A stretch of 23,000 bases of DNA from Cristatella mucedo. Its lineage: Eukaryota; Bryozoa; Phylactolaemata; Cristatellidae. The notes beneath the pieces are model-generated. The model had not been told where the DNA came from, made no database searches, and saw only the letters and a program-made list of their open reading frames with translations. The DNA lies in contig WPIO01000001.1 in the NCBI GenBank assembly GCA_009760855.2, positions 17,277,001 through 17,300,000 of the forward strand. Direction: 5' to 3'. Position 1 is the first letter of the stretch. Each line of letters begins with the position of its first letter. The position numbers and the translations under genes were made by a program. Below, piece after piece: positions 1-19,378 of the stretch.

Positions 1-549
1 AATTCCAACCCTACTGGACCGCTCTGCAATCAAGCCCCAAATATGAATGTCGAAAGCGCTCCAGATGAATCTTCAACCCTTTCAAAAGAAATCGGAATAG
101 AATAGCCCGTTTTACTGCGCTTAAAGCTCCGAGTCGAAGGCGGCGAGACGTTCGACAGTCTCCTGGGCGTAAAGAAATGGCCGGCCGAGCCGAGCCGCCT
201 CCGAGAAAGGGGCATTCGCGGATGAAGTAGGACGAGAAATTAATATTTGCGTACAACCTGAAACTGGGCGCAGCCACAACCGAAACGGTTGCCCGTACTC
301 GGAGGCGAAAGCAAAAAGCAGCCCGAGAGCGGACGAGACCGACGAGAGCTTTCCGATACGATCCGACTCGCCGGTATCTTTGGTGTTGCCGGTCTCAAAG
401 CTCGGTGCGAGCTTGCATAATACATGCTTACGATTGATCGAATCCGAGCGGAGCTTTGAATAGTATCCAGGCTCGCCAGGGCAGCAACTCGGCGGCGCCG
501 CTGAGTGCAGCGGGCCCAAGGTGTGCGCCACGCCGGCGCCCGGATGCCA
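1..549. other. GC-rich DNA without a recognised gene
   Basis: This block is rich in CpG. The minus strand is open from 714 to 121 (197 codons), but the translation shows no domain or motif I recognise, and part of the frame overlaps a repeat that recurs at 3526-3640. I therefore do not call a gene. It could be a CpG island or the 5' exon of a neighbour lying outside the window; the sequence does not decide. Confidence 0.4.
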
Positions 550-660
550 GTCTGCCAAGCTGACAAGGAAGCCTTGCATAATTGAGTTGGACCAACTCCC
601 CAAGGCTGGGGTCCCCACGAGAGGTACCGAGACTAAAATAGTCACGACTGCGGCTCGCGA
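550..660 (+). repeat. Unnamed dispersed repeat, copy 1
   Basis: This stretch is recognisably related to 3526-3640 in the same orientation. The best part is a 48-base core from GCCAAGCTGACAAGG to CCAACTCCC, with about four in five bases shared by eye. A second block around CCGAGACTAAAATAGTCACG is weaker. It has no tRNA-like boxes and no microsatellite tail, so it is not one of the SINE types found elsewhere in the window. I do not recognise the family. Confidence 0.5.
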
Positions 661-750
661 CCCCGAATGAGTCGCGTCCGCTCGTACGACCGAATGGACC
701 GAGAAGCCGATCAACGTGTTACTTCGCAGCTCCTCGTTGCGACGGCTTCC

Positions 751-2049
751 TCGTGGCAGGGCTGAAGGCTCGACTGGAACATCTCCTACGAGAGCTTACT
801 GCCTGTGGACTCGCTTCGCTGAGTCATTGTAGTTTCGTCACAGAAGACAACCCTGCGCCATCTTGCCGCGTGACCGAAGTTCCTCGATATTGCCGCATGA
901 CGGACGGAAGGACGGACTTTCTCGCTTTAATTATTTGAGATCTGTATCGGTGCAGGAGACACGAACTCTGGGCTATCGCTTTTGGCAACATCCGTCAGTG
1001 TCTTTTTCACCCGCTTCCACATGTCTCTGTCTAAGAGTCTAATGTTTCTGATCAAACTACTTCGTAGATCCTTTTCGGTGCTAGATATTTTAAAAAGGCT
1101 GCTGACTACTTCCTTTTGACAGACTGCTCGCAGATATGGAGTAATGCTGGAAGGTTCGAAGATTGAACCTAGTTTCAGCACGGCAGACTTATCGCTGAAG
1201 AAGCAGGCTAGTTGGGGTTTGTGTTAGGCCAGTCACCAGTCCTTTTAGATGCCTTTGAACTGGTTAGTGACCTAGTTTTCTAAATGCATCTCGAAGCTTG
1301 ATGCAATAATCTCTCTTTAAAGAGAGCTTCCCAGGGCTTCAGTCCATTGATTGATAATTCATACTTATGCTATTCCTGGCATTAAAGTCCAACAGCAGAT
1401 CTATTTGGCATCTCGGCAGATCAATTACTTGCAAGGCCCTAATCAAGCTTACATTAATGCAGACCACAGCGGGTGGGTCCGTAGGATGATTTAGCAGATG
1501 ACAAATAAGAGATCTGCGATTATATCCATATCTCTTAAATGCTGGAATTCCATTTCTGCATGCTCGCTTTTATAAGCCGCTACCTCACTTTCAGCTGTGC
1601 CCGCACTTCGTGCAGAATGAAGATTGGTTAAGTGGAACTCGATCTCAGCTCCAAAAACGAGAAAATACATCTCCAAAGGTGTGAGATTATATCCGGAGTC
1701 TGCAGTACCCGTCTCACTAGTATTCTCTCCTTGTGTGCCATATATTTTAGAGACTTGCAGCAAATTCACAAGGCACCATGAAATTATTGCTCCAGTATCG
1801 TGGTTGCGACTGAAAGCCCTCCTTCACTTTTTCATTGGAATCTTGATGCAAGCCCACTCTTAACCAGCAGTTGCTCTTCTACCTCCCGAGTGATGAGCTT
1901 ATATCACGGATGGAATTCATAGCTCTCATTGTAAGCATCAGTCGGTTGCCCCTAGTCTGTCACGTGAATCTCGGGCACTTTTCAACCTCCGGATATGCAG
2001 CTAAACCTCCAGCCGAATTAATTAAGCACTAATACACCCCAAAGCATTT
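751..2049. other. No confident gene; two open minus-strand frames
   Basis: GC content drops after about 750. On the minus strand 1181-927 (84 codons) and 1769-1491 (92 codons) are open, and their translations have balanced, protein-like composition. The first contains DRDMWKRVKKTLTDVAK and the second EIEFHLTNLHSARSAG. I recognise neither. I found no convincing splice sites joining them, and the plus strand opposite the second is also open, which argues for chance. A perfect 16-base palindrome, CTCTCTTTAAAGAGAG, lies at 1311-1326. Confidence 0.3.
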
Positions 2050-2228
2050 ATTAGCCTATAATAGGAAGCGTTAGCTGATTTAACTGCCTCCTTTGTATTG
2101 CAGAAGAGCCTTAACAGCAAAAGCCACTGCTTGCATTTGGCAATAAAGGATCGCCCACTGCAGGATTCGAACCAACGACCTTGATTGCAAAGAGCGAGCA
2201 CCTTATCTCCTGGGCAATCACAGCCCGA
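2050..2228 (-). mobile_element. tRNA-derived SINE copy 1 (old)
   Basis: Read on the minus strand, this has a tRNA-like head with an A-box region (ATAAGGTGCTCGC) and a clear B box (GGTTCGAATCC). The body follows: GGCTCTTCTGC, then ATACAAAGGAGGC, then AAATCAGCTAA. It aligns along its length with the plus-strand SINEs at 5075 and 9455, with scattered substitutions and small gaps, so it is an older copy. There is no clear target-site duplication. Such elements are non-coding and depend on a LINE for movement. Confidence 0.8.
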
Positions 2229-2407
2229 TAAATGTCTATTGACGGGAAGTTAACTCTTGACTTCTGAAAGAGACAAGAAATGTATCAGCTAGCAAAAATC
2301 ATAGACCTGTGGAAAAGTGATCTCTAGCCTCTCAGTGAACCTCATCTGAGCCTTGTACGTAGGTCACGAGCACTCAAAACTGCGACGCCAGAGAACAAGC
2401 TAATAAG
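2229..2407. other. Spacer between two SINE copies
   Basis: This is unique-looking DNA between two minus-strand SINEs. No coding, RNA or repeat signal is visible. Confidence 0.4.
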
Positions 2408-2632
2408 TGTACATTAAAAGGAAAGGTTAGCTGATCAAACAATCTCATTTATATAGAGGCAAATGGATCCTTAACGGCTACCACTCTTTGGCATTCAGCA
2501 ATAAAGGATGGTCAGCTGCAGGACTTAAACATTTAAACACTTAAACACAGGACTTAAACACTTAAACTAACTAAATCGGGGGAAGGGCGAGCACCTGCGC
2601 TTTGGTCTCACGATTGATTACCGTAAATGATT
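2408..2632 (-). mobile_element. tRNA-derived SINE copy 2 with internal expansion
   Basis: This is the same SINE type as copy 1 on the same strand. It has the A-box region AGGTGCTCGCCC, then the body (ATCCTTTATTGC, GTTAAGGATCC, TTGATCAGCTAA). The B-box region is altered and expanded: a unit of about 19 bases based on TTTAAGTGTTTAAGTCCTG is partly repeated there (plus-strand 2521-2567). That would break the normal A-to-B box spacing, so the copy is probably not transcribed by RNA polymerase III. Confidence 0.7.
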
Positions 2633-3525
2633 CTTAAAGATGCTGACGGCAGGATTTCAAATACTAATAGATCCATGGTAGCTGAAAAATGGAAATTACT
2701 ATAAAGTATGGGTATCTTTAATAACAAACCAATTCTGTCTCTTGGCAGTCCACCTAGGCAGGCATGGAAGCATGCCAGCTGAAGTAGTGATTATGGCCTA
2801 CACGATCCCCTCACGTATAGAAGTAGCTTGGATTTAGAGAAGTAGGGGCCAGACCCTGATCTTTCCAAAGGCACCGAGTCCTAGGATGGCATGATAAACA
2901 GCCAGTCACATAGACAAGCCCTACCGAGGTCCAAGGGTTAACTTCTCTATAACTATAGTATGGCCACACAAGGGGAAATCAGACTCTGATGTCGAGATGT
3001 AAACGAGCCCTTCTTTACTGATGCTGGTACGCCATATATATATACTTGTCAAAACACTAAATCAAATGTGTATGCATTGGCTCATGGTCGTACTCAGTTC
3101 TACGCCTCAGTTCTACTTGACCTTAACTCTCCGTGGTTTATTTCCTTTACATCTAGCTGAGCAAGCACGGTGGCGTCATTTTAACTCACCCTCAGTCCGT
3201 TTCGGTCTCTGGTTATGCTAGGTACAGATGTACCGTTAGCGAAATTCTGGTGCGAAATACCACAACTCAAGGCATCCTTAATTTACTAGCTATGGTTTTT
3301 TAAAGGCATTTCGCACACCAGACCAGCTCGAGAACGATTCAAAATATCCAGTGACAAAGGAGACGATCGCAGTGTCGGCGTCGGCGGATATTGTCACTTA
3401 CATTATGCACGGTTGTCATTGAACAAAAACACGCATCTTTGAGGCTCTGCTTCCCTAGTGATGGCGACAACTTACTGGAGGCAGCTGGCTGGCGGCGTAT
3501 GACTTCGGTACCAGGAGGCCACGCC
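2633..3525. other. No feature recognised
   Basis: The sequence is AT-balanced, with only short open frames on either strand. The 66-codon plus frame at 3021-3221 has no recognisable motif. No SINE or LINE core was seen here. Confidence 0.35.
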
Positions 3526-3640
3526 GCCAAGCTTACAAAGGACGCTTACATAATTAAGTTGGGCTAACTCCCTGATCCTATGTCGCACAGAGCAGAGCCG
3601 AGGCTTTAATAGTAACGAGAACTGGGCCTCGACGGAAATG
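3526..3640 (+). repeat. Unnamed dispersed repeat, copy 2
   Basis: This is the partner of the repeat at 550-660. The core begins GCCAAGCTTACAAAGG, continues through CATAATTAAGTTGGG and ends AACTCCC; a later block (CCGAGGCTTTAATAGTAACG) also matches. The orientation is the same as copy 1. The element is unrecognised, and its true ends cannot be set from two diverged copies. Confidence 0.5.
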
Positions 3641-3789
3641 AGGACGCTGCAGAAATATCCGTGTACTTATGTAGCGACCTACCAATAAGTCAGGCGGCTG
3701 CATTCCACGAAGATGATCGGCCTAGAATAATCAAGTGGCCACAGAGGATTTGCGTTCTGTCTCTGAGTGAGAAGGGTGTCATGGCACGT

Positions 3790-4284
3790 TTAAGGAGCGG
3801 AGGAGGAAAAACAGGAAGAGGCGACCGATGAGGAGGAAGACGAAAAGGAAAGTGACGAAAGGATGAGGAGAAGGGGTAAGAGGGAAGTAAAAATGATGAG
3901 GAGGAGGTGGAAGAGAGGGAGGAGGAGGAGGAGGTGGGGATGAAGAGAACGAGGGGAGGATGAGAATAAGGAAGAGAAGGAGAAGGAAGCGGAGAAAAAG
4001 AACACGATGAAGAAGAATGCGACGAAGAGTAGGAACAGGTGGGTATTGAGATGGAGAGCAGGAGAGATTGTAGGAGGAGTGGGAGGTGATAAGGAGGATA
4101 AGGGGGAGGAAAACTATATAAAGAGATGGGGAAGAAGGATGAGAAGGGAATAAGGAGAAAAGGCTTCAAAGAAGGAGGGGAAAGGAGTAGAAGAAGGGAG
4201 AAAAGACGAAGTAGGAGAAAGAACTAGGTTAGGGGACGATGTGGAGAATTGAGATGAGAAGAAGAGATGGGAATAAGTGCAAAG
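3790..4284 (+). repeat. About 500-base polypurine (GA-rich) tract
   Basis: Nearly every base on the plus strand is A or G, in irregular GGA, GAA and AAGG runs. It is not a fixed-unit tandem repeat. The complementary strand is pyrimidine-rich, which creates long open frames of Ser, Phe, Leu and Pro on the minus strand (4169-3690 and 4005-3790) that are artefacts of composition. Purine/pyrimidine tracts this long can form triplex (H-DNA) structures and slow polymerases; that role is inference. Confidence 0.85.
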
Positions 4285-4287
4285 TGA

Positions 4288-4427
4288 CGAGAAGGTGGGT
4301 GGAATGTGACCGAGGTCATGGGTTCGATTCCTGCGGTGGGGATTCCTTAATCGCTGTTGCAAGCGGTGGTGGTAGCCGTAAAGGCTCTTCTGTCGCTATA
4401 CAAAAGAGGCTGTTTAATCGGCTAGAA

Positions 4428-4430
<3 letters not shown>
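4288..4430 (+). mobile_element. tRNA-derived SINE copy 3, tail replaced by (GT)n
   Basis: The B box GGTTCGATTCC lies at 4321-4331. The body follows: GATTCCTTAATCGC, CAAGCGGTGGTGGTAGCC, AAAGGCTCTTCTGTCGC, TATACAAAAGAGGC and TTAATCGGCTAG. It closely matches the copies at 5075 and 9455. The 5' head before the B box is eroded and runs into the purine tract. Where the other copies end in an AT-rich tail, this one passes directly into a (GT)n run. Confidence 0.85.

Positions 4431-4485
<55 letters not shown>
4430..4485 (+). repeat. (GT)n dinucleotide microsatellite
   Basis: About 28 uninterrupted GT units follow the end of a SINE body, so the run probably grew from the SINE's simple tail. Just beyond it the 15-mer ACAGTCTATACTGTA occurs twice (4509-4523 and 4534-4548), and each copy is itself an inverted repeat (ACAGT, CTAT, ACTGT). 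Open frames across the run are artefacts. Confidence 0.97.
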
Positions 4486-4488
<3 letters not shown>

Positions 4489-4709
4489 ACGTGTGTACAT
4501 ATACATAGACAGTCTATACTGTATAGGACGTATACAGTCTATACTGTAATACCTCAACACGCTGGCCTGCTTCTTGACTGCTACTCGGTCTTTCCATGTA
4601 TTACTATTATTCTGAACTCCAGGAAGCAGCGCTGGTTCCGTTTTACCCCGCATTGCTAACTTTGGTTTTACTGAAGGCCCCCATTAGACTTTATTTAATT
4701 CAAGGCAAG

Positions 4710-5074
4710 ATAATAATAATAATAATAATAATGCACTTGATCAAGCGCCCTCAGAGAATTCGATCTCTCTCTAGGCGCTTTACATTTGCTGCAAAGGGAA
4801 ATGCAATTGAATGGAGAGTAATATCATGCTTGATATCCAAACAACAAGAATAACATGGTTAGGGGTGACATGCACAGGGTCAGCATGCAAATGTGGTTAG
4901 TGGCAGCATGCACAGTGTCAGCACGCATAAGCACGTGAAGGACGAATCACAGGGACCCACTAAATGCTGTCCTAAATAGGTGTGTTTTAAGTTCCTTTTA
5001 AATGTGGTCAGGTCAGGGGATGTTCTGACGCAGGTCGGGAGGGAGTTCCAGGCTTTGGGAGCATACGAACTAAA
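4710..5074 (-). mobile_element. L2/CR1-type LINE copy A, 3' end
   Basis: On the minus strand this is the 3' end of a non-LTR retrotransposon. It comprises the end of the reverse-transcriptase ORF (5074 to about 4980), a 3' UTR, the conserved terminal block TGTAAAGCGCCTAGAGAGAG, and a (ATT)n tail (plus-strand AAT run at 4710-4732). It matches copies B, C, D and F over shared parts. Its 5' truncation coincides with the start of the SINE at 5075, so the two elements meet 5' end to 5' end. Confidence 0.88.
4857..4932 (-). repeat. Two 38-base tandem repeats in the LINE 3' UTR
   Basis: Two imperfect 38-base units, 4857-4894 and 4895-4932, share GGTTAG, CATGCACAG and GTCAGCA. The same arrangement appears in LINE copies C and E. 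Copy B carries diverged extra units, and copy F has lost most of the second. It is a small minisatellite inside the LINE 3' UTR. Confidence 0.7.
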
Positions 5075-5268
5075 GATGAGCCGTGATGGCTCACTAGGTA
5101 AGGTGGTTGCTTTTCACGACCTCGGCCCCGAGGTTGTGGGTTCGAATACTGCGGTGAGTGATTCTTTATCGCCGCTGCAAGCGGTGGTGATAGCCTTAAA
5201 GGCTCTTCTGTCGCTATACAAAAGGGGCTGTTGAATCAGCTAGTATTATTATTAATATTATTATTTTT
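5075..5268 (+). mobile_element. tRNA-derived SINE copy 4 with (ATT)n tail
   Basis: The head starts near GATGAGCCGTGATGGC. The A-box region is TCACTAGGTAAGG and the B box is GGTTCGAATAC. The body is the full one: GATTCTTTATCGCCGC, GGTGATAGCC, AAAGGCTCTTCTGTCGC, TATACAAAAGGGGC and TCAGCTAG. It ends in an ATT-rich tail of about 25 bases. It is close to the copy at 9455. No clear target-site duplication flanks it, and the LINE sequence on its left does not resume on its right. Confidence 0.9.
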
Positions 5269-6202
5269 AGGATACGTGAGACGAGAGGCGTGCTATAGGC
5301 GATCGGCGTGACCGTCGGGTAGAACTGCTTTTGGCAGTGGTAGCGAGATGTACACACGACGCAACGTTTGGCGGCCGCGTCCGCGTAAATCTATACGCGG
5401 CGCTAGCAAATCCAGCTTCTCGCTTTCGCGATTGGCAGTCAATGCTTTGCTCCCAATAATGTCTGGATTACCTCCTTTGCCGGCGCTTTTTCCTGGCAAA
5501 TAAAGGTTGAATACGAACGTTGCAGACGATTTCCACTCGGCCTCAATCGCGGCGCGGAGTGTGACTGAGGCCGACAGCTTGGGCTAGTCAATATCGATGT
5601 CACTTGCTGCTCTTCTACGCTCCGTTAATAGCCGTACCTGACAGCAAAATGCCTAATGATCTAGAACCGAAAGAGAGGCAATCCAATAATGGCAGCCCAC
5701 CAGCGGCTTAGTCCACCTTTTAGCAATTCCCCCGCCGCATCGTGCCGCGTGTCTTCGGGCCATTCCAGGCCCGCACTCCGCGTTAATAGCACCTTGGGCG
5801 ACCTCAGCTGCCGCCGCGTAGTGGGCGTGTCGCGGGAAGAAAAGACGCCGTCTGGCTAGCCGCAGGGCTAGTGGCCCGCCATAGCCGGTAAGAGCTGCAG
5901 AAGCCGTTGCGAAGCCCTGGCCGGGGCCTCGCATGGGATTCTTTTAATTTGCTTCGCGCGCAGGCGCCGACGCCGATCATTGGGCGCTTTCGATAACACC
6001 GACCTGCGCTTGCGTGAGCTCAGCTCTTCGAGAAAGAGGTGGCCGGGCGAGGAGAAACTGAGGGACGGCGGCGGCCGCCGGTGTCCCGCCCCACCCTCTC
6101 GAGTCAGCGCAGCAGACGCGCGGAGAATCCACCGCGCCGCCGTGCGTGACGACGAGCTCTGCTGCCGCCGTCGTCGTCGCGGTCGCCGTCTCGGCGGGTC
6201 GC
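5269..6202 (+). promoter_or_regulatory. GC-rich block upstream of the gene, probable promoter region
   Basis: From about 5280 the sequence becomes GC-rich and CpG-rich, rising to very GC-rich at 5950-6200. The block ends at the start codon region of the three-exon gene, which fits a CpG-island-like promoter and 5' UTR. I see no open frame with recognisable motifs; the minus-strand frame 5934-5653 is not convincing. The transcription start cannot be placed from sequence alone. Confidence 0.45.
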
Positions 6203-6210
6203 TTTATTAA
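6203..6210 (+). promoter_or_regulatory. Possible TATA-like element
   Basis: TTTATTAA is an isolated AT-rich octamer in very GC-rich sequence, 46 bases before the start codon. As a TATA element it would place transcription start near 6230-6240 and leave a 5' leader of only about 20 bases. Its last three bases (TAA, 6208-6210) are also an in-frame stop upstream of the ATG. It may instead lie within the 5' UTR. Confidence 0.25.
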
Positions 6211-6255
6211 GCAGCGACGCTAGACGGGCTTCGGACGGTCGAGCTCGGTGCGGCC

Positions 6256-17307
<11,052 letters not shown>

Positions 17308-17927
17308 GCATTGAGCTGGTAGGACGCAGAAATCTCGCCACAACTTCACGCCACGACGCCACGACTTAGGTCTGCGACGCTCCGGCTTCGGTCAGCCTCT
17401 CGCGCCGTCTCTCCAACATCGGCCGTCGCCAGCGACCTGCACCCACCTGCGGCTCGTCTGGTTAGCAGCGGCTGTCTGACGCCTGCAAACGATGCAGTAA
17501 CCGGCGGAGGAGGCGCGTCTGCGCAATTAGGGAACTTCGGCTGCCTATGCTGCGCCTGCATTTTGCACCCGCGTCAGTCTCCGAAGCCGCACGCCACTAT
17601 TACTGCACGGACCGAGCGAGCGCAGTGTCGAAGCTGACGACGACGGCAGCGCTTCGCTCCTCCGCGCGCGCCGAGTGCACTCACGCGTCGCCGAGAGGAG
17701 AGCACGCTTCGGCTTTCGCGCCTCGCTCTGAGCGCTCTGAGCGCCGATCCAGTGCATCCGATTCCGAGCTTCGCGTCACCAAATGCTGGCAGAGCTGCCG
17801 CACCCACCCGCAGAGCAACCGCAGAGCAACCAGTTCCGCGCGACAGGACCGGCGGCATTGGCTTCAGCATGATTTGCGACGGGGGACGGTGCGCACGCGC
17901 TTAAAACTTACTTCGGTTTCGCTCTTA
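17308..17927 (+). other. Probable 3' UTR
   Basis: GC-rich sequence continues from the stop codon to about 17910 and then gives way sharply to AT-rich DNA at the polyadenylation signal, as expected for a transcribed GC-rich unit. It contains a 153-codon plus frame (17547-18008) that crosses the signal, has no motif and is not called. A tandem pair of CCGCAGAGCAA lies near 17809-17831. Confidence 0.45.
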
Positions 17928-17933
17928 AATAAA
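17928..17933 (+). terminator. Polyadenylation signal AATAAA
   Basis: This is a canonical hexamer 621 bases after the stop codon of the three-exon gene. T-rich sequence follows (TTATTTTTAAATTTT). Its position at the edge of the GC-rich block supports it as the 3' end signal. Cleavage would fall near 17945-17960. Confidence 0.5.
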
Positions 17934-18253
17934 TTATTTTTAAATTTTCTAAAAAGTGAAATCCGTCAAGGATCCATCGGAGGGGCCAGCGTTGCATTGG
18001 CGAATTAGAGAAGCAATGCTACTTAGTGCGCTGCTAAGCCACATCCACATCCAGGACTGTTAGCGATTACCTTCGTCAGTGCCATCGAAAATGCACGAAG
18101 AGCGACTTTCCGTTCATTGCCCTGCATGAGCCTAACCAGAATTATGCCAAGGAGAGACCAACTTTGACTTGTATAGAGATGTCCAATCCAAAGAAAGCAC
18201 AGAGGTGATTCAGGAGGCTTGCCGCCACTGACCCGTATAATAGACGGGCTCTT

Positions 18254-18439
18254 CGGATGATCTCTAGGCGCTTTACATTTGCTGCAAAGTGATACGCAAT
18301 AGAATAGTAAGTAAAATCATGCTTGAAAAACAAACAAAATGAATAACATGGTTAGGGGTTACATGCACTGGGTCAGCATGCAAATGTGGTTAGTGGCAGC
18401 ATGAACAGTGTCAGCACGCATAAGCACATCGAGGACGAA
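18254..18439 (-). mobile_element. LINE copy E, 3' UTR fragment
   Basis: On the minus strand this has the terminal block TGTAAAGCGCCTAGAGA and the 3' UTR including both 38-base tandem units, closely matching copy A. The very end and the tail are lost near 18254. On its 5' side it stops at GAGGACGAAT, directly against the AAT run that is the tail of copy F. The two elements abut head to tail. Confidence 0.88.
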
Positions 18440-19196
18440 TAATAATAATAATAATAATAATTCACTTGACAAAGCGCCCTCAGAGAAATTAATCTCTCTC
18501 TAGGCGCTTTACATTTGCTGCAAAGTGAAATGCAATTGAATGGTAATTAAAATCATGCTTGAAAAACAAACAAAATGAATCATATGGTTAGGGGTGACAT
18601 GCACAGGGTCAGCATGCGAATCACAGGGACCCACTAAATGCTGTCCTAAATAGGTTTGTTTTTAAGTTCTTTTTTAATTTGGTCAAGTCAGGGGATGTTG
18701 TGACGCAAGTCGGGAGTGAGTTCCAGGCTTTGGGAGCATACGAACTAAATGCATGGTCTCCAAAGGATTTGAGGTTTGTACGAGGTATTTGTAGACTGTT
18801 GGATTCCGAAAAGCGGGTGGTACGATGCTTAATCTGGTGGGGGAGTAGATCTGAGAGATAGGCTGGATACAAAGAATGAAGTGACCTAAAAGTGAGCGAC
18901 AAAACTTTGAAGTCGATCCGTTGCTTGACTGGTAGCCAGTGCAGGACGGCGAGAAGTGGTGTGATGTGGCAACAGCGAAGTTCAAGACAGACAAGCCTAG
19001 CTGCAGAGTTTTGCACCAGCTGTAATCGCCTGATTGCATATGCAGGTAGGCCAGCAAGCAGTGAGCTACAGAAGTCAAGACGGGATGTCTCAAATGCTTG
19101 GACCAACTTGGACGTGGTATCCTTATCTAAACAAGCCCGAATTTTAGCAATGTTATGTAGCTGAAAGTAGGCAGACTTGATTATGGAGCTGATGTG
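18438..19196 (-). mobile_element. LINE copy F, youngest-looking copy
   Basis: This has an (ATT)n tail (plus-strand 18438-18462), the terminal block, a shortened 3' UTR, then an uninterrupted C-terminal reverse-transcriptase frame from about 19196 to 18621. Motifs in order are HISSIIKSAYFQLHNIAKIR, SRLDFCSSLLAGLPAYAIRR, LQLVQNSAARLVC, HITPLLAVLHWLPVKQRIDF and SSYAPKAWNSLPTC. No stop breaks this part, unlike copies B and C. The second 38-base 3' UTR unit is deleted. Its 5' end is fused to a SINE head at 19197. Confidence 0.92.
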
Positions 19197-19283
19197 GGCG
19201 CTTCATGTACGCCACGGGGCTTGAGCCCACTAGCTCTGCCAGACCATATTCGGGGAAAGCACCTTAAACACTGGGCCAAGCCA
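19197..19283 (-). mobile_element. SINE head fused to LINE copy F
   Basis: On the minus strand this reads TGGCTTGGCCCAG, TTAAGGTGCTTTCCCCG, GGTCTGGCAGAG, GTGGGCTCAAGCCCCG and ACATGAAGCGCC. It aligns with the plus-strand SINE at 22356 with about four in five bases shared by eye. The B-box equivalent is GGGCTCAAGCCCC. The SINE's 3' tail is missing: after AAGCGCC the sequence becomes LINE copy F in the same orientation. The result is a 5'-SINE/LINE-3' chimera. Confidence 0.78.
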
Positions 19284-19317
19284 GATCGTTTCCTACCTCG
19301 TAACTGCATTAAAAAAA

Positions 19318-19378
19318 ATTCATTTGTATAGCAACTTAAGAGATCTTAACCTTTATCTGGGTTCTTTACATATGCAAT
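19318..19378 (-). mobile_element. Possible decayed LINE or SINE 3' tail
   Basis: On the minus strand GCATATGTAAAGAACCCAG followed by AGATCTCTTAAG resembles the LINE terminal block (GCAAATGTAAAGCGCCTAGA, then a TCTCTGAGGG-like part). The match is loose, and neighbouring sequence does not match the LINE 3' UTR. This is tentative. Confidence 0.3.

Noticed and set aside
121-714. 197-codon minus-strand frame in the GC-rich left end
   Set aside because: It has no recognisable domain, and part of it lies in a repeat that recurs at 3526-3640. An exon cannot be excluded, but the sequence does not support one.
3690-4169. 159-codon minus-strand frame rich in Ser, Phe, Pro and Leu
   Set aside because: It is the pyrimidine strand of the purine tract. 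Such DNA lacks stop codons by composition, and the overlapping frame 4005-3790 looks the same.
4239-4659. Cys-Val and His-Thr repeat frames
   Set aside because: They translate the (GT)n microsatellite and the SINE beside it.
4710-4732. AAT runs (also 6959, 12791, 18438) as a possible spaced-repeat array
   Set aside because: Each is the 3' tail of a separate LINE copy, not part of a CRISPR-like or regulatory array.
17547-18008. 153-codon plus frame after the gene's stop codon
   Set aside because: It is Arg/Ser-rich, without motifs, and runs across the AATAAA signal from GC-rich into AT-rich DNA. It is more likely 3' UTR plus flank.
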